DNA from: Arenibacter palladensis
GTDB lineage: Bacteria; Bacteroidota; Bacteroidia; Flavobacteriales; Flavobacteriaceae
Reading direction: 5' to 3'
Length of the DNA: 64,000 bases
Assembly: GCF_900129275.1 (NCBI RefSeq)
Contig: NZ_FQUX01000003.1
Span: 434,001-498,000, forward strand
Shown: piece by piece, positions 37,310-47,284 of the stretch
How the letters are laid out: the number at the start of each line of letters is the position of its first letter
Numbering within the stretch: position 1 is the stretch's first letter
Position numbers and translations under genes: made by a program
The notes under the pieces: model-generated
What the model was told of the DNA's origin: nothing
The model's input: the letters and a program-made list of their open reading frames with translations, nothing else
The model's database searches: none

Positions 37310-37344
37310 AAAAAAAAGGAACAATGTCCTCCATTGTTCCTTTT
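37310..37344 (-). terminator. repeated PUL terminator hairpin, copy C
   Basis: On the minus strand GGAACAATG (37340-37332) and CATTGTTCC (37326-37318) form a perfect 9-bp stem with a 5-nt loop, extended by AAAA/TTTT and followed by a T-tract. It lies 67 nt after the stop of the last sulfatase gene and ends the PUL2 operon. Confidence 0.9.
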
Positions 37345-37406
37345 GTAACTCAACTAACTCCAAACTTAATATCTATAATCTTATGGCTCTTTAACTGGAA
37401 TATTTA

Positions 37407-38783
37407 TTATTCTGATATCACCTCTACACCTTTAAAAACATCCTTTTGCCAATTTTTAAGTTTTTTAAGTAACTGCTTTACTATTTTAGGATGGTATTCG
37501 GCAAGATCATTGTTTTCTGAAATATCTTTTGACAAATCAAATAACTCAACTGCTTCCTGGCCGTCCGATTTAATAGTCACGAGTTTCCAATTATCACTTC
37601 TGACTGCATTTTTATTTCCAAAATTCCAAAACAGATCCCGCTTTGGCAACGCCTCATTGGATAGGAGATGATTCTTAATACTCAGTCCGTCTATCACAGT
37701 ACTTTCTGGCTCTTTTTCTATAAAATCTAAAAAAGTAGGAAGAAAATCCATAGTGAGTACAGGCTGTTCACTTACTGCCCCTGCTGCGAATTTTAAAGGA
37801 AACCAAGCAATAGCTGGAACACGATGACCACCTTCATATAAACCGGCTTTAAACCCTCTTAGGTTCCCGTTGCTGCCATTTTGTGAGGCTCCATTATCAG
37901 AGCAAAAAATTACAATGGTGTTCCTATCGAGTCCGGTGTCCTTGAGTTTTTGCATAATCTTGCCCACACCCTCATCCAAAACCTCAACCATTTCCTTGTA
38001 AATACCCGCTATACTATCTTCCGGTACAGGATCAGTGCCTCTTTCCCCAACCCTGCGAAGCGCCTTATCAGTTCTTCGCTGAAATGGGTAATGAGGGGAT
38101 TCATGTGGAAGATATAAGAAAAACGGTTTTTCAGTTTTTTTAGGGTTATTCCTTTCTATAAAATCCAAACCATATTCTGTTATCAAGTCGGTCGTATAGC
38201 CTTTATCATCCTTAATTTCCGTGTTATTCCACCAATCAAAATATCCTTCCTGGTCTATATGTGCGTGGTAATCTACATTCCCGCTCACAAAACCCTTAAA
38301 AACATCAAATCCCTGTAGGGAGGGATTAAACCTGGGGTCGTACCCTAAATGCCATTTTCCGAAAATCCCTGTGTTATAACCATGTTTTTTAAGTTCATCG
38401 GCAATGGTTATCTCCTCAATAGCCAAGCCTACTTCTCTGTGGCTTGCTGCCGTAATGACGCCCCCTACCCCAGTCCGCTGCTGATATTTACCTGTTAATA
38501 GTGCTGCTCGTGTGGGACTACAAACTGCCCCATTGGAATGAAAGTCCGTAAACCGTATTCCTTCCATAGCCAACCTATCAATATTTGGGGTATTGATGTA
38601 AGTATTACCATAACAGGAGATGTCACCATAACCCAAATCATCGGCCATGATAAGAATAAAATTAGGTTTAAGGACTTTCCTATCGTTATCTTTAATTTTA
38701 TTTTCCTGCGAGAAAACCGAATTCAATGTTATTAAAGTGACAAGAAAGAAACATACTGTATTAAGTGTTTTATTGATTATCAT
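37407..38783 (-). CDS. S1-family formylglycine sulfatase, signal-peptide type (PUL2)
   Basis: The 458-residue protein has a signal peptide ending near VFSQ and the sulfatase core. Metal-site motif MADDLGYGD is at 47-54, and C88 lies in the C-S-P-T-R signature that is converted to formylglycine. GKWHLG and FCSDNGA follow. It hydrolyses sulfate esters, probably on a glycan or oligosaccharide, and acts outside the cytoplasm. I chose the ATG at 38783, which starts the signal peptide; an ATG at 38810 would add nine residues. It is the third sulfatase of the operon and needs a formylglycine-generating enzyme, which is not in this window. Confidence 0.93.
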   Translation of the reverse strand: MIINKTLNTVCFFLVTLITLNSVFSQENKIKDNDRKVLKPNFILIMADDLGYGDISCYGNTYINTPNIDRLAMEGIRFTDFHSNGAVCSPTRAALLTGKYQQRTGVGGVITAASHREVGLAIEEITIADELKKHGYNTGIFGKWHLGYDPRFNPSLQGFDVFKGFVSGNVDYHAHIDQEGYFDWWNNTEIKDDKGYTTDLITEYGLDFIERNNPKKTEKPFFLYLPHESPHYPFQRRTDKALRRVGERGTDPVPEDSIAGIYKEMVEVLDEGVGKIMQKLKDTGLDRNTIVIFCSDNGASQNGSNGNLRGFKAGLYEGGHRVPAIAWFPLKFAAGAVSEQPVLTMDFLPTFLDFIEKEPESTVIDGLSIKNHLLSNEALPKRDLFWNFGNKNAVRSDNWKLVTIKSDGQEAVELFDLSKDISENNDLAEYHPKIVKQLLKKLKNWQKDVFKGVEVISE

Positions 38784-38823
38784 TCCTACGACAATTTTGA
38801 TTCCATGCATTTTGGTGTAGTTT

Positions 38824-40398
38824 TTATTTGGCAGTGACAGGGGTCCGTTCTACGGAATATCCTTGTTCCCGATATTTTTGTAAAAGCTGGTCCATCTTAT
38901 CTATTTTCTCTGGATGTTGAGCAAATAAATTGATGCGTTGCTCGGGGTCTTTCTCCAAATCGAACAAAAGACCATCTCCTTCAAAGTCAGTGTAATTCCT
39001 TAACTTTTTAAAGGAGTCCGGCATTTTGGTATGTTCGCCAGAAGGAGCATTGATATAAAGCCACTTACCCTGCCTCAACCCCCATGCCTTTTCAAAAGTG
39101 TTGTGAACTGTAGCTTCGCGTAAGGGTGAAGTATATTTTTCCCCCTTAAAAATCGGTAGTAAATTATAGCTATCAGGAGCTGCTCCTTCTGCCAAGGGAG
39201 TATTGGTGGCAGCCGCCAGTGTGGCCATGATATCCACCTGGGATACTACCTCCTTGGAAACAGAACCGGCACTGACCTTTCCAGGCCATTTTACAATAAA
39301 TGGTACGTGGTGGCCTCCTTCCCATACATCGCGTTTTAAACCCCGAAAATCACCCATACTATAGTGGCCATATTTTTCTGCCCGTTTGAACGCATATTTT
39401 TCAGGACCATTATCGGCACTGAATATAACAATGGTATTCTTATCTAAACCTCTCTCTTTCAAGGCTTTTAACACCTGTCCGGCAACCCAGTCCGTCTGTA
39501 CCATAAAATCTCCATAACCCCCTGCTTCAGACGTTCCAATAAACTCATCGTTAGGAATTATAGGTGCATGCGGCGAGGGAAGTGCAAAATATAGAAAAAA
39601 GGGTTTGTCCTTCTCTTGTCTATTTACGTATTCCACTGCTTTTTGGGTAAGGGTAGGTAATACTTTATAAGGGTCCCATCCTTCTACCATTGGTCCTGGA
39701 CGAAATTCCCAATTCCCTTCCTTAGTCTCAAAACCTCTCTTAACAATGTCTTGATCTTTTGTCGGCAGTTCTACAAATTTATCGTTTTCAATCCATGCAT
39801 AGGGCGGGAAATTTATGGTACCATCACCAAAATAGTAATCAAAACCCCGATCTAAAGGTCCGCCTGAAATTGGAGCACTCCAATCTATATCCTCGGGAAG
39901 GTAGTAGTTTACCTCTCTTTCCCCCTGCACCGTTTTTCCTGATGGCTCATTCTTAAACTTCCAATCCCATCCCAAATGCCACTTACCAATACAAGCCGTA
40001 GTGTAGCCTGATTTTTGTAAAACCTGTGGAAGTGTAACATCGGAATCCTTGAAGAAAGGTTTGCCAAATGAATTTACTATTCCATGTTGATTTCGCCAAT
40101 GGTATGTCCCGGTTAACAAAGCAAAACGACTGGGAGAACAGATTCCAGAAGAACTGTGGGCATCCGTAAAACGCATACCTTCCGAAGCCAATTGATCAAG
40201 ATTAGGTGTAGGTATTTTAGAGTCTGGATTCTGACAATTAAGATCTCCGTAGCCCATATCGTCGGCATAAATTATAACAATATTGGGCAAGTCTTCTTTT
40301 TGCATTGCCCCCTCTTTCTTGGATTGTTGATTACCTCCACAAGAGGTAATGAGAACCATAAAAAAACATGCCGCCGAACGTTTAAAGATTTTATTCAT
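38824..40398 (-). CDS. S1-family sulfatase lipoprotein (PUL2)
   Basis: The 524-residue lipoprotein (signal ending at Cys20) has the sulfatase motif [10 protein letters not shown]87 in the C-S-P-S-R signature with [18 protein letters not shown] and FSADNGPE. The length and the [20 protein letters not shown] region resemble the arylsulfatase A/N-acetylgalactosamine-6-sulfatase-like branch. The bond attacked cannot be told by eye. It lies 40 nt after the stop-side neighbour's start, in the middle of three sulfatase genes, and is probably anchored on the outer membrane. Confidence 0.93.
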   Translation of the reverse strand: MNKIFKRSAACFFMVLITSCGGNQQSKKEGAMQKEDLPNIVIIYADDMGYGDLNCQNPDSKIPTPNLDQLASEGMRFTDAHSSSGICSPSRFALLTGTYHWRNQHGIVNSFGKPFFKDSDVTLPQVLQKSGYTTACIGKWHLGWDWKFKNEPSGKTVQGEREVNYYLPEDIDWSAPISGGPLDRGFDYYFGDGTINFPPYAWIENDKFVELPTKDQDIVKRGFETKEGNWEFRPGPMVEGWDPYKVLPTLTQKAVEYVNRQEKDKPFFLYFALPSPHAPIIPNDEFIGTSEAGGYGDFMVQTDWVAGQVLKALKERGLDKNTIVIFSADNGPEKYAFKRAEKYGHYSMGDFRGLKRDVWEGGHHVPFIVKWPGKVSAGSVSKEVVSQVDIMATLAAATNTPLAEGAAPDSYNLLPIFKGEKYTSPLREATVHNTFEKAWGLRQGKWLYINAPSGEHTKMPDSFKKLRNYTDFEGDGLLFDLEKDPEQRINLFAQHPEKIDKMDQLLQKYREQGYSVERTPVTAK

Positions 40399-40468
40399 TT
40401 GATTCTATAATTGTATGTTTAGGTCGATTACATTTTTTTTGTGGGCCAATATGCCCCAACTTAAATAA

Positions 40469-42019
40469 TTATTTTTTGGCATCATCCAAAAGCGATAAAA
40501 GTTCCGCTACAACATCAGGGTGCTCCCCATAAACATTGTTGGTTTCCTTTGGATCTTCTCTCAAATTATACAAGGTTGCGTTTGGCTTTCCATCTTCGGC
40601 AAGTATTTCATCGGGTTTGGTAAAACCTCCTGAACCTAAAGAGGTGGTCAGTTTCCAGTCGCCCTTTCTAATAGCAAAAAAGCCGTTTAAGGAATGGTGC
40701 ACTGTAAAATTCCGAATTGGTTCCTGTGCCTTTCCTGTAAATGCCGGTAACATATTGTAACTATCCTCCCCTGCTCCCTTGGGCAAATCTTCACCCACTA
40801 TGCCCGATAAAGTAGCCAATAAATCTGTAGTACAAAGAACTTGATCAGAAACACTACTTGGTTTTATTTTTCCTGGCCACCGCGCAATAAAAGGGATGCG
40901 ATGTCCTCCTTCATATATATCCGCCTTCTGGCCTCTGTAAATATAATTGGCGCGATGTTCATATTGTGCTTTGTCTTCCTCTGTCCAATTAGAGCCGTTG
41001 TCCGAGGTAACAATAATAAGGGTATTTTCTGCCTTGCCTGATTCCTCCAAAGCATGTAAAATAGCCCCAACAGCCTTATCTACAAGAGTTACAAAATCAC
41101 CATAGCGCCCTACATTCGATATTCCATTGACCTCCTCCGTTGGTAACCAAGGTGTGTGTGGAGCAGTTAGTGGAAAATAAAGAAAAAAGGGGGCTTTTGC
41201 CTTTTTTTGTTCAGCTATATAATTTGTGGCCTTAAGTGTCAGGTGATCCATTACATTATTGAAGTCGAAGTTTGGAGCAACTTCTCCCGGTCTCCAAAAA
41301 ACACCTCTTCCATCCTTGGCCTGACTTTTACCCTTTGTGTAGGCTGTAGGAAGTTCGGTAGCTTTTTCATTCTCCAAATATAGGTATGGGGTCATATCCA
41401 AAGAAGCCGGAATAATATAGGAATAGTTAAACCCCAAGGTATTTGGGCCACTTACCTTTTTGCTAAAATCTACATTGCTGTCCGCTCCTTCTTCAAATAC
41501 TTTGTCCCACTCATATTTCGCAATGGGCTTATCCAGATTCTTTGCTTTCCAACCCAGCCCCAAATGCCATTTGCCAATACAAGCGGTATTGTAACCATTA
41601 TCTTGCAGAAAGGAGGCCACGGTAGTACGATCGGATTCAATTAGTGGCGGATCATATCCCCACAAAACACCTTCCTTTAATCTACTCCTCCAAGCATAAC
41701 GACCTGTGAGGATTCCATATCTTGTGGGAGTGCAAACTGCTGAATTGGAATGGGCATCTGTAAAATGAATTCCTTCATCCACGATCTTATCCATAAATGG
41801 CGTTTGAATTCCAGAATTTGGATTGAGCGAAGACAAATCGCCATATCCCATGTCATCCGCTAAAATATAGACGATATTTGGACGATTGTCTTCCGTATTT
41901 TCCTCTTCCAAAGATTTTTTGGAAGCGTTTGAACCACAAGAAACAATTACCATAGAAAGGCACGCTATAAAAACTGGCCATGGACGTAAAAAAATGTGTT
42001 TTCTATTAACTAATGTCAT
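40469..42019 (-). CDS. S1-family sulfatase lipoprotein, first of three (PUL2)
   Basis: The 516-residue lipoprotein has a signal ending at Cys28, the metal motif [10 protein letters not shown]96 in the C-T-P-T-R signature with ILTGRYAWRSRLKEG, GKWHLGLGW and VTSDNGS. It is similar in layout to the sulfatase at 38824 but clearly diverged, so the two may attack different sulfate positions of the same substrate. It follows susD2 after 186 nt containing a strong hairpin, which suggests lower expression than susCD2. Confidence 0.93.
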   Translation of the reverse strand: MTLVNRKHIFLRPWPVFIACLSMVIVSCGSNASKKSLEEENTEDNRPNIVYILADDMGYGDLSSLNPNSGIQTPFMDKIVDEGIHFTDAHSNSAVCTPTRYGILTGRYAWRSRLKEGVLWGYDPPLIESDRTTVASFLQDNGYNTACIGKWHLGLGWKAKNLDKPIAKYEWDKVFEEGADSNVDFSKKVSGPNTLGFNYSYIIPASLDMTPYLYLENEKATELPTAYTKGKSQAKDGRGVFWRPGEVAPNFDFNNVMDHLTLKATNYIAEQKKAKAPFFLYFPLTAPHTPWLPTEEVNGISNVGRYGDFVTLVDKAVGAILHALEESGKAENTLIIVTSDNGSNWTEEDKAQYEHRANYIYRGQKADIYEGGHRIPFIARWPGKIKPSSVSDQVLCTTDLLATLSGIVGEDLPKGAGEDSYNMLPAFTGKAQEPIRNFTVHHSLNGFFAIRKGDWKLTTSLGSGGFTKPDEILAEDGKPNATLYNLREDPKETNNVYGEHPDVVAELLSLLDDAKK

Positions 42020-42123
42020 ATTTCAATTATCTAAAATTATTCTTGTATAATGATTGCTCTAACATCCTAAATTTCCACTTTTGCCACCAAGTCCTGGTAA
42101 AACCAAGCTTGAGAATACAAAAT

Positions 42124-42170
42124 ATGCCTGTAGAGGGTTTCTATGAATATCTAGAAACCCTCATCGGCAT
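42124..42170 (-). terminator. hairpin between susD2 and the sulfatase genes
   Basis: The perfect 11-bp stem GAGGGTTTCTA (42133-42143) and TAGAAACCCTC (42152-42162) is extended by ATGCC (42124-42128) and GGCAT (42166-42170) across a small internal loop. On the minus strand it is followed by ATTTTG. It is likely an intercistronic attenuator or mRNA-stabilising hairpin. Confidence 0.7.
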
Positions 42171-42205
42171 TTAAATTTAGTTATGTAAGGACCTGAAATA
42201 GTATA

Positions 42206-43711
42206 CTAGTACCCAGGATTCTGTTCTTGTAGGTTGGCGTTGTTAGAAAACTCTACCAAAGGTATTGGATATAGAAAATATGACTTACCTGTAATTGGAT
42301 GTTGAATCAACCTGTTGCTGGGAAATGTAAGTTCTCCTTTGATATCCATTTGAAACTGGATCTTATCCCTTAAAATACCCCATCTATTCAAATCAAAATA
42401 ACGTTTGCTCTCAAAAGCCAGCTCTACCCTTCGTTCCTTTCTAATGGCTTCCCTAAACTCCTGTTGAGTGGTCAATGATAATGCATCATGTGCTCCAAGT
42501 CCTGCGTTTACCCTGATTTCATTTAGAAGGTCGAAGGCTTCCCCATTAGGCACATAACCAATTTCATTTAATGCCTCTGCCCTCATTAGTAACACATCCG
42601 CATATCGAATAATAGGAAAATTCCATGTACTCTGCGTTATCGGCTGATCAACCTCATTGAAAAACTTATTAATATATAAAAGACTTCCTTTTGGTTGGTC
42701 GGGAAACAAGAAATTATCCAGGTCATAGCCTGCAAGGCTAACATCTTTTCGTTTATCACCTGGTTCGTATTCTTGAACAATACCATTACCAGAAGACAAA
42801 CTACCGCCTTCCCCGTTCCAAGTGTCATCTGTGGGCAAATTAGCAGCACCACCTTGAAGATCGGGTGGAGAATAGGTGCCGCGGGAATTAATTGTTGTAG
42901 CCCCGGTCTCCCCTCCATATTGCACTTCAAAAATGGAACCAGGACCATTTTCCTGTGTGCCGTTAAAATTATCCGCATAATTCTCTAAAAGTCGTCCCTT
43001 TCCTATGATTTCGCTAGTATTTGAAACTGCCCCTTCCCATTCTTCCAATTCTAGATTTACGGTGGCCATCAATGCCAATGCTGCGTATTTCGTTGGCCTA
43101 CCTACCTCTTGTCCTATGCCACCTGTATAGGTAGTAGGAAGAAGTGTTATTGCATCTCCCAAATCCAATTTTATTTGGGTATAAATCTCTGCAATGGAAG
43201 ATCTGGGCAATTCGGCGTCCGCAGGTGTTTTTATCTCATTTACCAATAAGGGTACGCCTCCATAGAACCTTACCAAATTAAAATAGTAATATGCACGCAT
43301 AAACTTGCTTTGCCCTTCTATTAAACGCCTCATTTCATCACTTGAAAACGATTCAACCAAAGGCAATCTTTCCAGCACGGTATTGGCCCGGGTAATCCCA
43401 CGATAATGATTTTCCCAAGTCGTCTCTATAAGACCGAATGCTTCGTCAATATTAAAAATATCGGATTCCGTTTCTTTACGCCAAGTCCAAGTATCGTCAC
43501 TTGACCTTCCGGCCATCTGCACCATGGTACCTCCATAAATGTTATGCAAAGGTTGAAATATGCCATTAACACCCGTAATCAGTCCTTCTTCCGTAGACAA
43601 TAGGGCATCCAAAGCTACTTGTCCTTCAGGCTCTGGTTCCAAAATTTTACTACAGTTATGGAACAATATTCCGATTAATACTAGACCTATATATTTTATA
43701 TAATTATTCAT
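42206..43711 (-). CDS. SusD/RagB-type surface glycan-binding lipoprotein (PUL2)
   Basis: The 501-residue lipoprotein (signal ending at Cys20, LFHNCSKILEPEPEG) has the SusD N-terminal and TPR patterns (ITRANTVLERLPLVESFSSD; GQSKFMRAYYYFNLVRFYGG) and the RagB C-terminus with FREAIRKERRVELAFESKRY, ending YPIPLVEFSNNANLQEQNPGY-like. It lies 15 nt after susC2. As the SusC2 partner it binds the PUL2 substrate at the cell surface; the downstream sulfatases suggest a sulfated one. Confidence 0.95.
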   Translation of the reverse strand: MNNYIKYIGLVLIGILFHNCSKILEPEPEGQVALDALLSTEEGLITGVNGIFQPLHNIYGGTMVQMAGRSSDDTWTWRKETESDIFNIDEAFGLIETTWENHYRGITRANTVLERLPLVESFSSDEMRRLIEGQSKFMRAYYYFNLVRFYGGVPLLVNEIKTPADAELPRSSIAEIYTQIKLDLGDAITLLPTTYTGGIGQEVGRPTKYAALALMATVNLELEEWEGAVSNTSEIIGKGRLLENYADNFNGTQENGPGSIFEVQYGGETGATTINSRGTYSPPDLQGGAANLPTDDTWNGEGGSLSSGNGIVQEYEPGDKRKDVSLAGYDLDNFLFPDQPKGSLLYINKFFNEVDQPITQSTWNFPIIRYADVLLMRAEALNEIGYVPNGEAFDLLNEIRVNAGLGAHDALSLTTQQEFREAIRKERRVELAFESKRYFDLNRWGILRDKIQFQMDIKGELTFPSNRLIQHPITGKSYFLYPIPLVEFSNNANLQEQNPGY

Positions 43712-43726
43712 GTTGTCATTTTTACG

Positions 43727-46700
43727 TTAAAAACCAATTTTCACCCCTAAGTTATATTGCTTGGTATTGGGATAAGGTGTATAATCTATACCAGCAGACA
43801 ATAGGCTTTCCCTACTTGATGCCTCAGGATCCAAACCTGTGTACTTTGTAAAAGTCAGTAGATTGGTGGCCGATATTGTAAATTGGGCACTACTAATAAA
43901 AGATGTCTCGAATATTATACCGGGAAGGTCATATGTTAGAGCAACGTTCTTAACCCTTAAAAAACTTGCATCTTCCAGAAAGCGGGTAGATGCCAAAGTG
44001 GCCAAGGTAGTGGTTGTACCTCCTTGGGAAGGTCTTGGGGAGGTCGCTGTTGGATTATCAGGAGTCCAAAAATCGGCAGCTTCCGCAAAATTCTGTACAA
44101 AAGGAACTCCCCTAGAGAATAGGTTTCTAGCTGTGTTGTAGAGTTTATTTCCTGTTGCAAAATTCATAAAAACGGATAATGATAGATTCTTATAAGAAAA
44201 GGTATTGTCCATTCCCCCTATAAATTTTGGGTGAGGGTTACCTACAAAAGCTCTATCCCCAGCATCTAAAAGTCCATTATTGTTAAGATCCTTGTATTTC
44301 GGATCTCCCGGCACCGCATTAAACCATGTAGCTGCTTCCGCCTCTTCGCCCAACTGCCACATACCGTCAAATATGTACATATTAAATGCGCCCACTGGTT
44401 TCCCAGCTACCGTTAAATTCGTTGGGACATTGGATAGAGGTATATTTTGGCCCGGTATTTCCAATGGTTCCCCAGCGGAATTACTCCCTATGTCCAACAC
44501 TTCATTCTTATTGTAAGAGATATTGAAATCTGTAGACCATTTAAAATTTCCTGTCAGGTTTCTGGTGAAGATGGCAAATTCGACTCCCGAATTTCGCACC
44601 GAACCAATATTGACAATAGGAGGATTGGGCACACCAGCTGTCAAAGGAATAGGATTCTGAATCAATAGATCTTCAGATTTCTTATCGTAATAATCTATGG
44701 TACCACTAATTCTGCTCTTAAATAAGGCAAAATCAACACCAATATCCAATTGCTTGTTTGCCTCCCACTGTAAGGATGGATTTCCGATATTGGATGCCGA
44801 GTTGCCGACCACCACAGAATTGCCAAAAATATAGGGGGTAGAGGCCGCCCTGGTTATAAACTCAAAATTACCAATATTCTGATTTCCAGTAAGGCCATAA
44901 CTTACCCTAAACTTTAGGTCATTCAAAGTTGTGCTGTTCTTCAAAAAGTTTTCCTGCGAAACCCTCCAGGCAAGTGAGGCCGAAGGAAACACACCATATC
45001 TTTTATCCGGTCCGAAACGTGAAGATCCATCCCTCCTTACCGTCGCAGTTAATAAATATCGGTCATCAAAACCGTAGTTTAATCTTGCAAAGGTAGAGGC
45101 CAGTCCCCCCTTCACGTTACTTCCTGTACTATTAAAACTGGTCTGATTTGATAACTGATTCAAAGCATTATCAATGGTCCCCGTTCCAAACGCAGAAGTC
45201 CTGCGCAATAGGAATTGTTGAGCAGATACCCCTACCAATAATTTTAAATCATGCTTATCAAACTCTTTAGTATAATCCAAAGTGGCATCTGCCACCCAGT
45301 TGGTATCGCTGTTATTGGATACTGTAACCGAGCCTTGGGTGTTGATCATTCTTCCAATTGAATAAATCGGATTATAGGCGTACCCCTCAACACGGACTAA
45401 ATCGCCACCCAAATTGGTGTTAAAGAAAAGCCCATCCATAAGTCTGATATTCGCTTGGAAATTCCCCAGTAATCTTGTAGTGTTCAATTCTTTGGTAGGT
45501 AATAAAAGTGGAACCAAAGGATTGGAATTTGCCCCAAAATATGGAGCCGATGCGCTATCAACATTGGCAAGTTCTCCATTCTCATCATATGCCGGTGTGT
45601 AACTATGATGGTAAACAAAACCTCTATAACCCGTAGCACCCCAGTCATCCCCATCGGAATAGTTTTGAGGCTGGAAGCTCCCGGTAATATTAGTGCTAAT
45701 TTTAAGCCAATCGTTAACTTGTGAACTTAAATTGGTTCTCAAAGAATATGTTTTTATATCTGTATTCAATAAAATACCGGTACGGTTCTGATACGAGGCG
45801 GAAGCAGAATATTGGGTGTTCTCGGTACCTCCTGAATAATTTAAATTATGAATTTGACGAATACCGGCACGTGTTCCTAGGTCTTGCCAATCGTTATCTA
45901 CTTGCCAAATAGGGTTACTTGGATCATCATAAACAGCAGTACTTCTATTGGAATTCTTAAAGGCCTCCACAAAAAGTAATCTCTGCTGCTCTGTAGACAT
46001 AACATCATAGCGCTCAGAAATATGTTCTATACTCAAATCTGAACTATACGTTAGTTGGGGTTTGCCAACCGTTCCTTTTTTAGTAGTGACAATTACAACA
46101 CCGTTTGCAGCCCTAGCCCCATAGATAGCAGTTGCTGAAGCATCTTTTAAAATATCTATGGAAGAAATATCCTTAGGGTTTATAGTAGAAAAACTTGCAC
46201 TGACCAATGGAACTCCGTCCACAACGATCAACGGTTCATTACTACCGGTCACGGATCCAACACCACGGATAGCTATTTGAAACTTTCCGTCCAGATCTCC
46301 ACCTGATTGTCTAATTTGAACCCCACTACTGCGCCCCTGTAAAGCATCTGAAAAGTTAGCCGTAGGTCTGCTCTGTAATTTTTCTTCGGAAATATTGGAC
46401 ACAGCTCCGGTGATATCCGACTTCTTTTGCACACCATAACCTACCACAACTACTTCATCAAGTCCCGCAGCACTTTCTTCCAGAACAATATTAACACTGG
46501 CCTGTCCATTAAGAGGAACTTCCTTGGTAGAGTACCCAATATAGGAAACCACCAAAGTTGCATTGGCATTGGCTACATCAATGGAAAAATTACCATCAAA
46601 ATCGGCGGTAACACCGTTGGTAGTACCTTTTTCTACCACATTGGCACCCGCCAAAGGAATACCGTCACTATCTGAAATCTGTCCGGAAACTATGCTCTGA

Positions 46701-47113
46701 AGTTTAATTGGACTATTCTGAAGCTCCTGATTGAGAATACTTGTCCGAGCCTCACGCTCTTTGAGGAAAATTTGTTTATCTACCACATTGTGGGTGGTCT
46801 TAGTGTTTCCAAATATCCTTTCAAGGATACTTGTAACCAATTCCTTATTGGCTTTTACACTAACTACACGGTTTAGATCAACTTCCTTTATTTGGTATAC
46901 AAAATGAAAATCGGTTTTACTCTCTATTTCATCAATAAGCCTCTCTACGGTAACATTGTTAAGGTCCAATGTAATCTTTGTACGCTGGGCATAGGATGAA
47001 TTGGCCTGCATGGTAAACAGTACCAAAAACATGAATAACATACTGATCTTCATCTTTAAACTGAGTTTAAGCAATGGGTACGACCTTCTCTTTTGGTCAA
47101 GAATTTTTTTCAT
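43727..47113 (-). CDS. SusC/RagA TonB-dependent transporter with STN domain (PUL2)
   Basis: The 1128-residue transporter has the same layout as its PUL1 paralogue: signal peptide, STN domain at about 45-115 (VTVERLIDEIESKTDFHFVY), a carboxypeptidase-regulatory-like domain at about 140-225, LDEVVVVGYG, plug (EPLIVVDGVPL; KDASATAIYGARAANGVV) and a barrel ending in KQYNLGVKIGF. The regulatory-like domain contains a stretch of 25 identical residues with SusC1, far above the similarity elsewhere. STN presence fits control by FecR2 and sigma2. It should import a sulfated glycan or oligosaccharide. Confidence 0.95.
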   Translation of the reverse strand: MKKILDQKRRSYPLLKLSLKMKISMLFMFLVLFTMQANSSYAQRTKITLDLNNVTVERLIDEIESKTDFHFVYQIKEVDLNRVVSVKANKELVTSILERIFGNTKTTHNVVDKQIFLKEREARTSILNQELQNSPIKLQSIVSGQISDSDGIPLAGANVVEKGTTNGVTADFDGNFSIDVANANATLVVSYIGYSTKEVPLNGQASVNIVLEESAAGLDEVVVVGYGVQKKSDITGAVSNISEEKLQSRPTANFSDALQGRSSGVQIRQSGGDLDGKFQIAIRGVGSVTGSNEPLIVVDGVPLVSASFSTINPKDISSIDILKDASATAIYGARAANGVVIVTTKKGTVGKPQLTYSSDLSIEHISERYDVMSTEQQRLLFVEAFKNSNRSTAVYDDPSNPIWQVDNDWQDLGTRAGIRQIHNLNYSGGTENTQYSASASYQNRTGILLNTDIKTYSLRTNLSSQVNDWLKISTNITGSFQPQNYSDGDDWGATGYRGFVYHHSYTPAYDENGELANVDSASAPYFGANSNPLVPLLLPTKELNTTRLLGNFQANIRLMDGLFFNTNLGGDLVRVEGYAYNPIYSIGRMINTQGSVTVSNNSDTNWVADATLDYTKEFDKHDLKLLVGVSAQQFLLRRTSAFGTGTIDNALNQLSNQTSFNSTGSNVKGGLASTFARLNYGFDDRYLLTATVRRDGSSRFGPDKRYGVFPSASLAWRVSQENFLKNSTTLNDLKFRVSYGLTGNQNIGNFEFITRAASTPYIFGNSVVVGNSASNIGNPSLQWEANKQLDIGVDFALFKSRISGTIDYYDKKSEDLLIQNPIPLTAGVPNPPIVNIGSVRNSGVEFAIFTRNLTGNFKWSTDFNISYNKNEVLDIGSNSAGEPLEIPGQNIPLSNVPTNLTVAGKPVGAFNMYIFDGMWQLGEEAEAATWFNAVPGDPKYKDLNNNGLLDAGDRAFVGNPHPKFIGGMDNTFSYKNLSLSVFMNFATGNKLYNTARNLFSRGVPFVQNFAEAADFWTPDNPTATSPRPSQGGTTTTLATLASTRFLEDASFLRVKNVALTYDLPGIIFETSFISSAQFTISATNLLTFTKYTGLDPEASSRESLLSAGIDYTPYPNTKQYNLGVKIGF

Positions 47114-47166
47114 ACTTTTATAATGTTTGATTGTGGTTAAACGTAATGGTTAATCACTTCTACCGA

Positions 47167-47199
47167 TCGGGAAATGGTGACGCATTTTCCGATTTTTTT
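47167..47199 (+). terminator. strong hairpin in the susC2 leader, candidate antisense terminator
   Basis: TCGGGAAATG (47167-47176) and CATTTTCCGA (47183-47192) form a 10-bp stem with one G-T pair and a six-base loop, then seven T on the plus strand. This is a strong intrinsic terminator for plus-strand RNA, yet all genes around it are on the minus strand. Confidence 0.75.
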
Positions 47200-47284
47200 A
47201 TGAACCCATACAAGGGCGGTGCAAAGTGGTTTTTTTTGGTTGTTTTTAGTTCTTCATTGGCTGCATTTATTTAGTTTCTATTAT

